A DNA stretch of 64,000 bases from the NCBI RefSeq assembly GCF_041359055.1, contig NZ_JBGJKZ010000002.1, positions 636,373 through 700,372 on the forward strand. Direction: 5' to 3'. The notes under the pieces are model-generated. The model searched no databases and had not been told where the DNA came from. It worked only from the letters and a program-made list of their open reading frames with translations. This DNA is from Paenalcaligenes hominis_A (lineage in GTDB: Bacteria > Pseudomonadota > Gammaproteobacteria > Burkholderiales > Burkholderiaceae_B). Positions 10,098-19,134 of this stretch are shown here, piece after piece (positions within the stretch are counted from its first letter, which is position 1; every line of letters begins with the position of its first letter). The position numbers and the translations under genes were made by a program.

Positions 10098-11300
10098 ATG
10101 CAAAACCTAGCGCAAAAACGCTTGATCTTAGGTCTAACGGGCGGTATTGCTTGTTACAAAAGTGCCGAGTTTTTACGCCGCGCTCAAGATCTAGGCGCAC
10201 AGTTTGATGTGGTCATGACAGCTGGTGCCCAACAGTTCATTACTCCGGTCACCTTTAAAGCGCTCTCAGGCCGACAAGTCCATACCGATCTATGGGATAA
10301 CAGCAGCACCGATAACATGGCGCATATTCATCTCAGCCGCGAAGCCGACGCCATAATTATTGCCCCTGCCAGCACCAACTTTATCGCCAAGCTAGCCCAA
10401 GGCTTAGCCGATGATCTGCTTAGCACCTTATGTGTAGCTCGGGGCAACTGCCCTCTGATTGTGGCCCCTGCGATGAACAAAGAAATGTGGGCACACCCCG
10501 CAACACAACGTAATATTGCGCAACTCAAAGCCGATGGCGTGCATATTATTGGTCCAGGCAGCGGCGATCAAGCCTGCGGTGAAGTCGGCGATGGCCGCAT
10601 GTTGGAACCACAGCAACTCTTAGCTGAAACCATTGCGTTTTTTGAACCTAAAAGCCTAGCTGGCAAAAAAGTGCTGATCACTGCTGGGCCTACTTCTGAA
10701 CCCATTGACCCCATCCGCACCATCACCAATCGTTCGTCAGGCAAAATGGGCTACGCAATTGCCGAGGCCGCTTTCCGTGCTGGTGCTGACGTGTATTTAG
10801 TCTCGGGGCCTGTTAAACTCGACAGCCCATACGGAGTCAAGCGAATTAACGTAGAAAGCGCGCGCGAGATGCAAGCCACCGTGATGGGGCTGGCACCTCG
10901 CGCCGATGTCTTTATTAGCGTAGCCGCTGTTGCCGACTGGTATGTCAGCAACGCCAGTCAACACAAACTAAAAAAAGACGCCAGTCAACAAGCCCCTGCG
11001 CTTGAGTTTGCGCCTAACCCCGATATTTTAGCGGGGGTTGCTGCCATGGATGCTTCTGTACGTCCTTATTGTGTAGGGTTTGCAGCAGAAACCGAAAACC
11101 TACTGGCTTTTGCTGAGGCCAAAAGAGTGCGCAAAGGCGTACCACTGCTGATAGCAAATTTGGCTCAAGTAGCCATGGACAAGGACGACACCCAACTCCT
11201 GCTAGTCCACGAGCAAGGTCATGACCAATGGGCTCCCCAAAGCAAACAAGAAGCTGCCCAGCACCTCGTGCAATACATAGCCCACCAACTTCTTTCTTAA
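10098..11300 (+). CDS. coaBC: Phosphopantothenoylcysteine decarboxylase/synthetase
   Basis: Bifunctional CoaBC (Dfp) of 400 residues: the FMN-dependent CoaC half decarboxylates 4'-phosphopantothenoylcysteine and the CoaB half joins phosphopantothenate to cysteine with CTP, in CoA synthesis. CoaC motifs are GGIACYKS, APASTNFIAKLAQG and PAMNKEMW. The CGEVGDGRM loop carries the conserved redox cysteine. CoaB motifs are ITAGPTSEPIDPIRTITN and the SSGKMG loop. The ATG at 10098 with GGGATAAG ahead of it is chosen over an upstream in-frame start inside lspA. Only 2 bases separate it from lspA. Confidence 0.96.
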   Translation: MQNLAQKRLILGLTGGIACYKSAEFLRRAQDLGAQFDVVMTAGAQQFITPVTFKALSGRQVHTDLWDNSSTDNMAHIHLSREADAIIIAPASTNFIAKLAQGLADDLLSTLCVARGNCPLIVAPAMNKEMWAHPATQRNIAQLKADGVHIIGPGSGDQACGEVGDGRMLEPQQLLAETIAFFEPKSLAGKKVLITAGPTSEPIDPIRTITNRSSGKMGYAIAEAAFRAGADVYLVSGPVKLDSPYGVKRINVESAREMQATVMGLAPRADVFISVAAVADWYVSNASQHKLKKDASQQAPALEFAPNPDILAGVAAMDASVRPYCVGFAAETENLLAFAEAKRVRKGVPLLIANLAQVAMDKDDTQLLLVHEQGHDQWAPQSKQEAAQHLVQYIAHQLLS

Positions 11301-11318
11301 TTTTTATAACCCGTACCC

Positions 11319-11768
11319 ATGAAAAGCATTGCCGTTAAAATTTTGGATAAGCGCATTGAAACCTTGCCTGCGTATGCCACACCCGGCTCAGCCGGTTTGG
11401 ACTTACGAGCCTGTATTGATGCACCATTAGAGCTAGCCCCCGGCGCTACCCATTTCATCCCTACCGGATTAGCCATACATTTAGCTGATCCTAACTACGC
11501 GGCCATGGTCTTACCACGCTCAGGCCTAGGCCATAAACATGGTATTGTTTTAGGTAATCTAGTAGGGTTAATTGATTCGGACTACCAAGGACCACTAATG
11601 GTTTCTATGTGGAACCGCAGCACGGAAAACTTTACTATTCAACCCATGGACCGTATTGCTCAACTGGTGGTGGTGCCAGTCCTGCAGCCAGAGTTTCATT
11701 TGGTTGATGAGTTTGATGAAGCCTCAACTCGCGGCACCGGAGGCTTTGGTAGCACAGGTAAAAATTAA
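11319..11768 (+). CDS. dut: dUTPase
   Basis: Trimeric dUTP pyrophosphatase of 149 residues, which hydrolyses dUTP to dUMP to keep uracil out of DNA and to supply thymidylate synthesis. The five family motifs are present: AGLDLRA, PRSGLGHKHG, GLIDSDYQGPL, DRIAQLV and the C-terminal glycine-rich RGTGGFGSTG. Last gene of the ribF-to-dut run; dfp-dut adjacency is common in Proteobacteria. Confidence 0.96.
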   Translation: MKSIAVKILDKRIETLPAYATPGSAGLDLRACIDAPLELAPGATHFIPTGLAIHLADPNYAAMVLPRSGLGHKHGIVLGNLVGLIDSDYQGPLMVSMWNRSTENFTIQPMDRIAQLVVVPVLQPEFHLVDEFDEASTRGTGGFGSTGKN

Positions 11769-11800
11769 AACCGGTTAACCAAACCACCTAGTTGATAATA

Positions 11801-11846
11801 AACTGCCCCCAAGAAGTTAGACATTAGTCCACTTTTGGGGGCAGTT
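11801..11846. terminator. Bidirectional terminator-like inverted repeat
   Basis: Perfect 12-bp inverted repeat AACTGCCCCCAA/TTGGGGGCAGTT with a 22-base loop, between the convergent dut and clpA genes. T-rich sequence follows mainly on the minus side (TTATTATC). The arms also resemble terminal repeats of IS3-family elements, so it may be an insertion-sequence relic used as a terminator. Confidence 0.55.
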
Positions 11847-11880
11847 CAATTTAGCTAGGCTTTTTGGTAATTGGCAGAGC

Positions 11881-14223
11881 TTAATCTACGAGCTCGGCCT
11901 CGGGATGCTGTGGCTCGGGCTGACCGCTAACATTATTGTCAGAGTCCTTGTCATCAAAAACTAAAACTACGTTTTTGTCTGCATCTAAGTCAACAGTAAC
12001 CACCCCACCGCTGGTTAAACGGCCAAACAAGAGTTCATCAGCCAATGCACGACGAATGGTGTCTTGAATAAGTCGATGCATAGGTCTTGCCCCCATTTGT
12101 GGGTCGAAACCTTGTGCTGCTAGATGTTCGCGCACAGCATCAGTGAAACTGATATCCACGCGTTTCTCATGCAGTTGCTGTTCGAGTTGAAGCAGAAACT
12201 TGTCAACTACCCGTAAAATAACTTCGCGCGACAGCGGAGCAAATGGAATAATCGCGTCGAGGCGATTTCGGAACTCGGGCGTAAACAAGCGTTTAATGGC
12301 TTGCATTTCATCACCAGCCTCGCGTTTGTTGGCAAAACCAATGGTGTGTTTGCTAAGCGCTTCGGCACCCGCGTTGGTAGTCATGATAATAATAACGTTA
12401 CGGAAATCCGCTTTACGACCATTGTTATCAGTTAAAGTGCCATGATCCATGACCTGAAGCAAGATGTTGTAAACATCTGGGTGTGCTTTTTCAATTTCGT
12501 CCAACAAAAGCACACAGTGAGGCTGCTTGGTAACGGCCTCGGTTAGCAAACCGCCCTGATCAAAGCCCACATACCCAGGAGGCGCACCGATTAGGCGCGA
12601 CACCGTATGACGTTCCATGTACTCGGACATATCAAACCGCAGTAGCTCTACACCAAGCACATACGCTAGCTGACGAGCTACCTCGGTCTTGCCTACACCC
12701 GTTGGCCCAGAGAACAGGAATGAACCAATGGGCTTGTCGGGTCGACCTAGGCCTGAGCGTGTCATTTTAATGGCAGCCGCCAAGGCTTCGATAGCGGTGG
12801 ATTGACCAAAAACAACTGTATTTAAATCTCGCTCTAGCGTTGCAAGTTTATTGCGATCATCGGAAGACACATTTTGCGGTGGAATACGTGCAATTTGTGC
12901 CACGATGGCTTGGATATCCGTTTTGCTGATGGTTTTCTTTTGGCGTGACACAGGCAATAAACGCTGAGCGGCCCCCGCCTCGTCAATGACATCAATGGCT
13001 TTATCAGGTAAGAAACGATCACCAATATGGCGCGCAGAAAGCTCGGCAGCTGCTGCTAAAGCCGACTGGGTGTAACGCACCCCATGGTGCTCTTCGAAGT
13101 ACGGTTTTAAACCACGTAGGATTTGAATGGTTTCCTCTACAGTCGGCTCGGCCACATCCACTTTTTGGAAGCGACGAGATAATGCCTGATCTTTTTCAAA
13201 AATACCGCGAAACTCAGTATAAGTAGTCGCACCTAAGCATTTTAACTGACCTGAGGACAAGGCAGGTTTGAGCAGATTAGACGCATCTAGTGCCCCACCT
13301 GAGGCTGACCCAGCCCCGATAAGGGTGTGAATCTCATCAATGAATAAAACCGAACCAGGGTTGCGATCTAGGTCTTTAAGAACCGCTTTAAGGCGTTGTT
13401 CAAAATCGCCGCGGTATTTGGTACCAGCCAATAGTGCACCCATATCTAATGCGTACACAACTGTGTTTTGCAGAATTTCTGGGACCTGTTTATTCACAAT
13501 ACGTAAGGCTAAGCCCTCGGCAATAGCCGTTTTACCCACACCGGCCTCGCCCACTAGGAGCGGGTTGTTTTTGCGACGACGACATAAGACCTGTATGACA
13601 CGCTCGATTTCTTTGTCGCGCCCAATAAGAGGGTCAATGCGCCCCTGCTGAGCCAACGCATTAAGGTTGCTGGTGTACTGATCTAGCGGCGACTTTTGAT
13701 CTTGGGGGCCTGAAGCGGACTGCGTAGAGCTTTGAGGTTGCTCGGAGGGAGTCTCGGGCTTTTGGGCCATAGGCTGATGCGACGCATTTTTAGCAATGCC
13801 ATGCGACAAATAGTTCACTACATCTAAACGAGTAACACCCTGCTGGTGTAGGTAATAGATCGCGTGTGAGTCTTTTTCACCGTACATAGCTACCAGTACA
13901 TGCGCCCCCGTTACCTCTGTTTTGGTCGTTGAGCTGGATGACACATGCATAATAGCGCGTTGAATAACACGCTGAAAACCTAAAGTAGGTTGAGTATCAA
14001 CCTCTTCGGAACCTTCGACCACAGGCGTGTTGTCAGCAATAAACTTACGTAGATGTTGGCGTAGGATAGAGGTATCGACCGCACAAGCGCGAAGCACATC
14101 GGCTGCCGCCGCATTGTCTAGTAAGGACAACAGCAAGTGCTCTACCGTGATAAATTCATGGCGAGCGGCACGTGCCTCTACAAAGGCCATGTGTAGACTG
14201 ACTTCTAATTCTTCGGAGATCAT
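11881..14223 (-). CDS. clpA: ClpA ATPase subunit of ClpAP protease
   Basis: AAA+ unfoldase of 780 residues that feeds substrates to ClpP. The N-domain (1-145) binds ClpS. A proline/glutamine-rich linker follows (about 150-180). Nucleotide domain 1 has Walker A GEAGVGKT (225-232) and VLFIDEIHTLIGAG. Domain 2 has GPTGVGKTE and VLLLDEIEKAHPDVYN. Absence of a ClpB-type coiled-coil insertion favours ClpA. clpS is encoded just upstream on the same strand, as usual. No clpP is in the window. Confidence 0.95.
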   Translation of the reverse strand: MISEELEVSLHMAFVEARAARHEFITVEHLLLSLLDNAAAADVLRACAVDTSILRQHLRKFIADNTPVVEGSEEVDTQPTLGFQRVIQRAIMHVSSSSTTKTEVTGAHVLVAMYGEKDSHAIYYLHQQGVTRLDVVNYLSHGIAKNASHQPMAQKPETPSEQPQSSTQSASGPQDQKSPLDQYTSNLNALAQQGRIDPLIGRDKEIERVIQVLCRRRKNNPLLVGEAGVGKTAIAEGLALRIVNKQVPEILQNTVVYALDMGALLAGTKYRGDFEQRLKAVLKDLDRNPGSVLFIDEIHTLIGAGSASGGALDASNLLKPALSSGQLKCLGATTYTEFRGIFEKDQALSRRFQKVDVAEPTVEETIQILRGLKPYFEEHHGVRYTQSALAAAAELSARHIGDRFLPDKAIDVIDEAGAAQRLLPVSRQKKTISKTDIQAIVAQIARIPPQNVSSDDRNKLATLERDLNTVVFGQSTAIEALAAAIKMTRSGLGRPDKPIGSFLFSGPTGVGKTEVARQLAYVLGVELLRFDMSEYMERHTVSRLIGAPPGYVGFDQGGLLTEAVTKQPHCVLLLDEIEKAHPDVYNILLQVMDHGTLTDNNGRKADFRNVIIIMTTNAGAEALSKHTIGFANKREAGDEMQAIKRLFTPEFRNRLDAIIPFAPLSREVILRVVDKFLLQLEQQLHEKRVDISFTDAVREHLAAQGFDPQMGARPMHRLIQDTIRRALADELLFGRLTSGGVVTVDLDADKNVVLVFDDKDSDNNVSGQPEPQHPEAELVD

Positions 14224-14317
14224 GCATCCTCCTTCACGGTAAATAAGGTTTTAGTAACTTCTATAATAGTGCCAAATACAAATATTTAAAGGCCTTAACC
14301 TAAAGATAACATTACTT

Positions 14318-14641
14318 TCATGCATCTGGCACAGGTTCCATAATACACTTTAAAGGATGCTGCTCTGCTTGGGCCAATAAATGCACCTGCTGGATACGGG
14401 TTTGAGCAATGTCTTTAGGGTAGACACCACAGATGCCTCGCCCTTGGTAATGAATGGTCAGCATAATGCGCTCGGCCTCGTCCGCATTTTTATGAAATAT
14501 CCCCATTAATACCTCAATGACAAATTCCATTGTAGTGTAATCATCATTAAGCATAATCACCTGAAATAGCGGTGGAGGTTTAATCTCGGCTTTTAACTCT
14601 TCTTTTAGCTCATCTTTATTAATTGTGATATTTAAACTCAT
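14318..14641 (-). CDS. clpS: ClpS adaptor protein
   Basis: 107-residue adaptor of ClpAP that binds N-degron substrates. The core has the expected LNDDYTTMEFVIEVL segment, which forms the substrate pocket, the HxxG-like HYQGRGICGVY segment and EQHPLKC near the C-terminus. The acidic N-terminal tail is typical. It lies 94 bases upstream of clpA, and diverges from the cold-shock gene at 14795. Confidence 0.95.
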   Translation of the reverse strand: MSLNITINKDELKEELKAEIKPPPLFQVIMLNDDYTTMEFVIEVLMGIFHKNADEAERIMLTIHYQGRGICGVYPKDIAQTRIQQVHLLAQAEQHPLKCIMEPVPDA

Positions 14642-14794
14642 AACTAAATACTAGGTAATTTCCATAGTTGACTGATTTATACTTAATTAAGCATTATATG
14701 TTTAGTCCTTACCGCTAATAATATAGCGGCATTACTTGGATTAATTAGAAATTTTAAATTTCGTTTTTTTTAAATTCGTTAAGAGGCAGTTAGT

Positions 14795-15034
14795 ATGTCT
14801 GATACAATTCTCACTAGCGGGGACAGCCCTAAATTATCCGGAACAGTAAAATGGTTCAACGATGCCAAGGGCTTTGGGTTTATTACCCCTGACCAAGGTG
14901 GAGAAGACCTATTTGCACATTTCTCATCCATTCAAATGAATGGCTTCAAAACCCTAAAAGAAGGCCAGAAAGTCCTTTACGAGGTAGCACAAGGTCCAAA
15001 AGGTCAACAAGCGTTGAATATCACCTCAGCCTAA
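14795..15034 (+). CDS. Cold-shock domain protein (CspA family)
   Basis: 79-residue single-stranded nucleic acid-binding protein, a five-stranded OB fold acting as RNA chaperone or antiterminator. Both RNP motifs are visible: KGFGFI (RNP1) and DLFAHF (RNP2), after the usual GTVKWFN start. A 10-residue N-terminal extension precedes the core. The start has an AGAGG ribosome binding site. The long AT-rich leader shared with clpS (14642-14794) could carry a cold-responsive structure, but none can be proved by eye. Which csp paralogue it is cannot be assigned. Confidence 0.93.
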   Translation: MSDTILTSGDSPKLSGTVKWFNDAKGFGFITPDQGGEDLFAHFSSIQMNGFKTLKEGQKVLYEVAQGPKGQQALNITSA

Positions 15035-15058
15035 CGCCTCTTACGAAAAACAAACACA

Positions 15059-15514
15059 ATGATACATTTATTTACAGGGCGCTATAGCCCTGTTTTTTAT
15101 TTACTATTTTTATTACTACTGCTATCTATTTCAATTACTAGTTTTGCCAAAAATAGCAAACAAATAATTAATTTAGAAGTAAATAATTACGCAATCCATG
15201 CTGAGGTCGCTGCAGACGAAGACACGCGCGCCCAAGGCCTGATGTTTAGAGAGCGTCTTGCCCCTGACAGCGGTATGCTCTTTGTATTTGAGCAGCCTGC
15301 TAGACCGTGTTTTTGGATGAAAAACACCCCATTAGATCTAAGCATTGCTTTTATTACTGACCAGGGCATCATCACCAATATCGAGCACATGCAAGCCCAC
15401 CAATTGGATACGCATTGCCCAACAGAACCAGTACGTTATGCATTGGAAATGGAGCAGGGTTGGTTTTATAACAAAGCCCAAGCCGGCGATCAAATTCATG
15501 GCTTAACGCGCTAA
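15059..15514 (+). CDS. DUF192 exported protein
   Basis: 151 residues with an N-terminal hydrophobic signal or anchor (about residues 10-30) and then the DUF192 fold: ADEDTRAQGLMFRERL, GMLFVFEQPARPCFWMKNT, and LDLSIAFI. The family is widespread, often periplasmic, and has no established biochemical role. It starts 24 bases after the cold-shock gene and may share its transcript. The window gives no further clue to function. Confidence 0.85.
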   Translation: MIHLFTGRYSPVFYLLFLLLLLSISITSFAKNSKQIINLEVNNYAIHAEVAADEDTRAQGLMFRERLAPDSGMLFVFEQPARPCFWMKNTPLDLSIAFITDQGIITNIEHMQAHQLDTHCPTEPVRYALEMEQGWFYNKAQAGDQIHGLTR

Positions 15515-15565
15515 GGGTACTGCCTTCCTCTCACTCGCATTGTTAGTTATAACAGATAAAAAATA

Positions 15566-15586
15566 AGGCTCCTAGAGTAGGAGCCT
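15566..15586. terminator. Bidirectional intrinsic terminator
   Basis: Perfect 9-bp stem AGGCTCCTA/TAGGAGCCT with a GAG loop, between the convergent DUF192 gene and the thiolase gene. On the minus strand it is followed by TTATTTTTTA, a strong U-tract for the thiolase transcript. The plus side is weaker. Confidence 0.75.
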
Positions 15587-15609
15587 GTATTTATGATATG
15601 CGGTGCGAA

Positions 15610-16812
15610 TTAGACACGCTCTAATAAAATAGCAATGCCCTGCCCTACGCCAATACACATGGTACACAAAGCATAGCGCCCACCGCTGCGCTGCAATTGA
15701 TTAACTGCTGCTAAGACTATACGTGCCCCGCTTGCGCCTAGCGGATGGCCTAAAGAAATAGCGCCTCCGTTAATATTGACACGCGGGTCATCGTCAGCCA
15801 GACCTAAACCGCGTAACACTGCTAACCCTTGGGAAGCAAACGCCTCGTTTAGTTCAATCACATCTATTTGGTCTAGGCTTAGCCCAGTCAATTTTAAAAG
15901 CTTGCGTGTTGCTGGCTCGGGACCAATACCCATAATACGCGGCTCTACCCCTGCGTTTACCATGGCAACCACACGCGCTTTAGGCGTAAAACCGTGTTTT
16001 TTAGCCGCTGCTTCGGAAGCCAATACCAGAGCCGCTGCGCCATCGTTTACACCAGAGGCATTACCCGCTGTAATCGTGCCATCAGCGCGCACAAAAGCAC
16101 GTAATTTAGCCAATGCTTCAAGAGTGGTCTCACGGGGGTGCTCATCCACATCCACACGTAATGGGTCGCCACGACGCTGCGGCACAAATACTGGCGTGAT
16201 TTCTTCGGCCAAGATACCTGCGGCTTGAGCAGCTGCAGTACGCTGCTGGCTGCGTAGAGCAAACAGGTCTTGATCCGCACGAGAAACTTGAAATTGATCG
16301 GCCACGTTTTCAGCGGTTTCAGGCATGGAATCTACACCATACTGCGCTTTTAGTAATGGATTAATAAAACGCCACCCAATGGTGGTGTCGTATACGGCAT
16401 TATCACGGCTAAATGCACTGCTGGCCTTGGGCATCACAAAAGGCGCGCGGCTCATGCTTTCTACGCCCCCTGCTAACATGAGCTCGGCATCACCAGCACG
16501 AATAGCCCGTGCTGCCGAACCAATAGCATCAATACCAGAACCACATAAGCGGTTAATAGTCATGCCTGGAACATCAATAGGTAAACCAGCCAACAAGGAG
16601 GACATACGAGCTACGTTACGGTTGTCTTCGCCAGCTTGGTTCGCACAGCCATACAGCACATCGTCCACCTGTGCCCAGTCGGCATTGGGGTAGCGCTCCA
16701 TTAGGGCACGTAGAGGTACGGCACCCAAATCATCTGCACGTACGTGGGCTAAGCTGCCACCATAACGGCCAAAAGGGGTTCGCAACCCATCACAAATATA
16801 CGCCTCGCTCAT
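15610..16812 (-). CDS. pcaF: 3-oxoadipyl-CoA thiolase (PcaF/PaaJ type)
   Basis: Thiolase of 400 residues. It matches the pattern I know for PcaF/PaaJ closely (ICDGLRTPFGRYGG start, GCANQAGEDNRNVARM, SMSRAPFVM, C-terminal CTMCIGVGQG), which splits 3-oxoadipyl-CoA into succinyl-CoA and acetyl-CoA in the beta-ketoadipate and phenylacetate routes. The acyl-binding Cys is in RLCGSG (residue 90), the general His in GHPLGASG, and the second Cys in TMCIGVG. The ATG at 16812 is preceded by GGAGACAGT; a 9-codon longer frame is less likely. No other pca or paa gene is nearby, so a general acetyl-CoA acyltransferase role cannot be excluded. Confidence 0.85.
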   Translation of the reverse strand: MSEAYICDGLRTPFGRYGGSLAHVRADDLGAVPLRALMERYPNADWAQVDDVLYGCANQAGEDNRNVARMSSLLAGLPIDVPGMTINRLCGSGIDAIGSAARAIRAGDAELMLAGGVESMSRAPFVMPKASSAFSRDNAVYDTTIGWRFINPLLKAQYGVDSMPETAENVADQFQVSRADQDLFALRSQQRTAAAQAAGILAEEITPVFVPQRRGDPLRVDVDEHPRETTLEALAKLRAFVRADGTITAGNASGVNDGAAALVLASEAAAKKHGFTPKARVVAMVNAGVEPRIMGIGPEPATRKLLKLTGLSLDQIDVIELNEAFASQGLAVLRGLGLADDDPRVNINGGAISLGHPLGASGARIVLAAVNQLQRSGGRYALCTMCIGVGQGIAILLERV

Positions 16813-16943
16813 ACTGTCTCCGAAAATAACATGATTCAAATTAACTGTATTTTAAGCCTATACAGTATCATTTCATAGAATATAGGCGAAATGTCCAACT
16901 TATGGGCAGATTTAACCTAAGCACTTACCCTAGGTTAAGAAAA

Positions 16944-16965
16944 AGCCCTGCTAAAAAGCAGGGCT
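16944..16965 (-). terminator. Intrinsic terminator after sodB
   Basis: 9-bp stem AGCCCTGCT/AGCAGGGCT with a 4-nt loop. On the minus strand it is followed by TTTTTCTT. It lies 29 bases past the sodB stop codon. Confidence 0.8.
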
Positions 16966-16993
16966 ACTGACTAACAACCTAATGCGTTAGGTC

Positions 16994-17572
16994 TTAGGCA
17001 AAGTTTTTGCTGGCGAAATCCCAGTTTGCTACAGCCCAGAAATTTTCTAGGTACTGTGGACGGGAGTTGCGTGTATCGATATAGTACGCGTGCTCCCAAA
17101 CGTCACAGGTCAACAGAGCCACATCATCAGTAGTAAGTGGTGTGTTGGCATTGCTTGTGTTAACAATATCTACAGAACCGTCTGTTTTCTTTACCAACCA
17201 AGTCCAGCCAGAACCAAAGTTGCCTGCGGCTGATTTGTTGAACTCGGCTTTGAAGTTGTCAAAGCTGCCCCACTTGGCATTGATAGCATCAGCCAAAGGA
17301 CCAGTAGGCTCGCCACCACCGTTAGGGGACAAGCTGTTCCAGTAAAAAGTGTGGTTCCAGACTTGAGCTGCGTTGTTAAACACGCCACCAGAAGATTTCT
17401 TTACGATGTCTTCAAGGCTATCGTTGGCCATATCGGTGCCTTCGATAAGATTGTTCAAGTTGGTAACGTAAGTTTGGTGATGTTTACCGTAGTGGTACTC
17501 GAGCGTCTCTTTGGAGATGTGAGGTGCCAATGCGTCTAGCGCGTAAGGTAGTTCAGGAAGGGTAAAAGCCAT
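16994..17572 (-). CDS. sodB: Superoxide dismutase, Fe type
   Basis: Cytoplasmic superoxide dismutase of 192 residues. Metal ligands are visible at His27, His74, Asp157 and His161. The Gln in NNAAQVWNH (residue 70) is the one typical of the Fe enzyme, and there is no signal peptide. Length equals that of SodB. Metal preference is inferred from this residue only. It sits alone between its terminator and the xseA gene. Confidence 0.94.
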   Translation of the reverse strand: MAFTLPELPYALDALAPHISKETLEYHYGKHHQTYVTNLNNLIEGTDMANDSLEDIVKKSSGGVFNNAAQVWNHTFYWNSLSPNGGGEPTGPLADAINAKWGSFDNFKAEFNKSAAGNFGSGWTWLVKKTDGSVDIVNTSNANTPLTTDDVALLTCDVWEHAYYIDTRNSRPQYLENFWAVANWDFASKNFA

Positions 17573-17611
17573 GTTTAATTCCTTCTAAGTTGTGCTAAAT
17601 AGCGTTATTGT

Positions 17612-18949
17612 TTAAAGCAAATCATGCTTTTGTTTTAACTTAACATGCAGGTGACCTTGAGCCAACTGCACATCTAAAGACTCATCAATCTGTGTATCGT
17701 GGGAGCGTTTAATAATAACCCCCTGTTGGTTACGCACAATAGCATAACCTCGCTCGAGCACCGCACTTGGGTTTAAAGCCTGCAGTGTGTGTTGAGCCTG
17801 AGCCAAACGATGGTGCTGAGCATTTAGTTGCTGCTGCATAGATTGTAGCAAGCGAGTTTGCAAAACCTGTAGCCCATGTTGCGCTGGCTGAACCTGAGGT
17901 CGAACACGATGCAAACGGTGGCGTAGGTGTTGCAACTGCTGTTGATGCGATTGCACTGACAACGCTCTAGATAACCGCTGTACTGTATTTTGCCACTGTT
18001 GGCGCATATGAGCCACACGCTGCTGAGGGGACTGCAAGCGCCCCGCCGCATGATCTAAACGCAAGCTTGCTCTGTCTATGATTCTAGCTTGGGCCTGAGC
18101 TAAACGGCGTAATACCCCTAACAAATCGGCGTTACTTTGTTGCCAGCTTTGACAACTGAGCTCGGCGGCGGCCGTGGGTGTAGGGGCACGTACATCGGCC
18201 ACAAAATCAGCAATCGTAAAGTCTGTTTCGTGGCCTACGCCGCTAATCACAGGAATTGGACTGGCATGAATCAGGCGGGCTAAGCGCTCGTCGTTAAAGC
18301 TCCAGAGGTCTTCCAAAGTGCCACCTCCTCGCACAAGCAAAATGGTTTGTACAGCCTGATCCGCAATGGCCTGGCCCAACGCAATGCATAGCTGTTCGGC
18401 GGCGTCTGCCCCTTGGACAGCTGCCGGATACACATAGACCTCGACATGGGGGGCTCGACGCTGCATGGTGGTAAGCACATCACGCAATGCCGCAGCAGCT
18501 AACGAGGTGACGACGCCAATTCGTTTTGGCGTCGCGATTAAAGGCAAGCGTTGCCCCACATCAAACAGGCCTTCTGCATTAAGCTTAGCTTTAATGCGCT
18601 CGAACTCGGCATGCAAATCGCCTAGACCAGCACGCTCCATGCTGTCGACCTGTAACTGAAAGTCGCCCCGTGGTTCGTACATGGACACGGCAGCATAGAA
18701 GCGATATTTTTCGCCAGTTTTAGGCATAAAGCCCACGCGCATAGCCCGTCCTCTAAACATCACCGCTTTGACCGCAGCGCGCTCGTCTTTAATGGTGAAA
18801 TACCAGTGCCCCGAAGCCGCTTGGGTAAAGTTAGAAATTTCGCCCTCGACCCAGACGCGCCCTATGTGCTGTTCAAGCAACTGCGCCACATGACGATTTA
18901 ACTGTGTTACGGTTAGCGTGTTTTGGGATGAGTTAGCGCTAGAATACAA
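17612..18949 (-). CDS. xseA: Exodeoxyribonuclease VII large subunit
   Basis: Large subunit of the single-strand-specific exonuclease, about 445 residues. The N-terminal OB-fold nucleic acid-binding domain has VWVEGEISNFTQAASGHWYF. The central domain has LIATPKRIGVVTS, LLVRGGGTLEDLWSFND and SGVGHETDFTIADFVADVRA. A long glutamine-rich coiled-coil region with NPSAVLERGYAIV ends the protein. The chosen TTG at 18949 has GGAGG 6 bases ahead; the longer frame begins with another TTG lacking this spacing. xseB is not in the window. Confidence 0.93.
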   Translation of the reverse strand: MYSSANSSQNTLTVTQLNRHVAQLLEQHIGRVWVEGEISNFTQAASGHWYFTIKDERAAVKAVMFRGRAMRVGFMPKTGEKYRFYAAVSMYEPRGDFQLQVDSMERAGLGDLHAEFERIKAKLNAEGLFDVGQRLPLIATPKRIGVVTSLAAAALRDVLTTMQRRAPHVEVYVYPAAVQGADAAEQLCIALGQAIADQAVQTILLVRGGGTLEDLWSFNDERLARLIHASPIPVISGVGHETDFTIADFVADVRAPTPTAAAELSCQSWQQSNADLLGVLRRLAQAQARIIDRASLRLDHAAGRLQSPQQRVAHMRQQWQNTVQRLSRALSVQSHQQQLQHLRHRLHRVRPQVQPAQHGLQVLQTRLLQSMQQQLNAQHHRLAQAQHTLQALNPSAVLERGYAIVRNQQGVIIKRSHDTQIDESLDVQLAQGHLHVKLKQKHDLL

Positions 18950-19134
18950 TCCAGACCTCCGCCATAAAATGAGCAAAACCTATACAACCTAGCCTTGGGC
19001 CGTTGAAATGCGGCTTTGCTCTGTTTTCAGATTGGGTTATCCACAGATAGTGTGGATAACACCTAAAGCCTCTATACAGCCTTAGGTTTTCCCTTAAAAT
19101 AGTGGCTATCTTTGACTAAAGAAAGGAATCGCTT

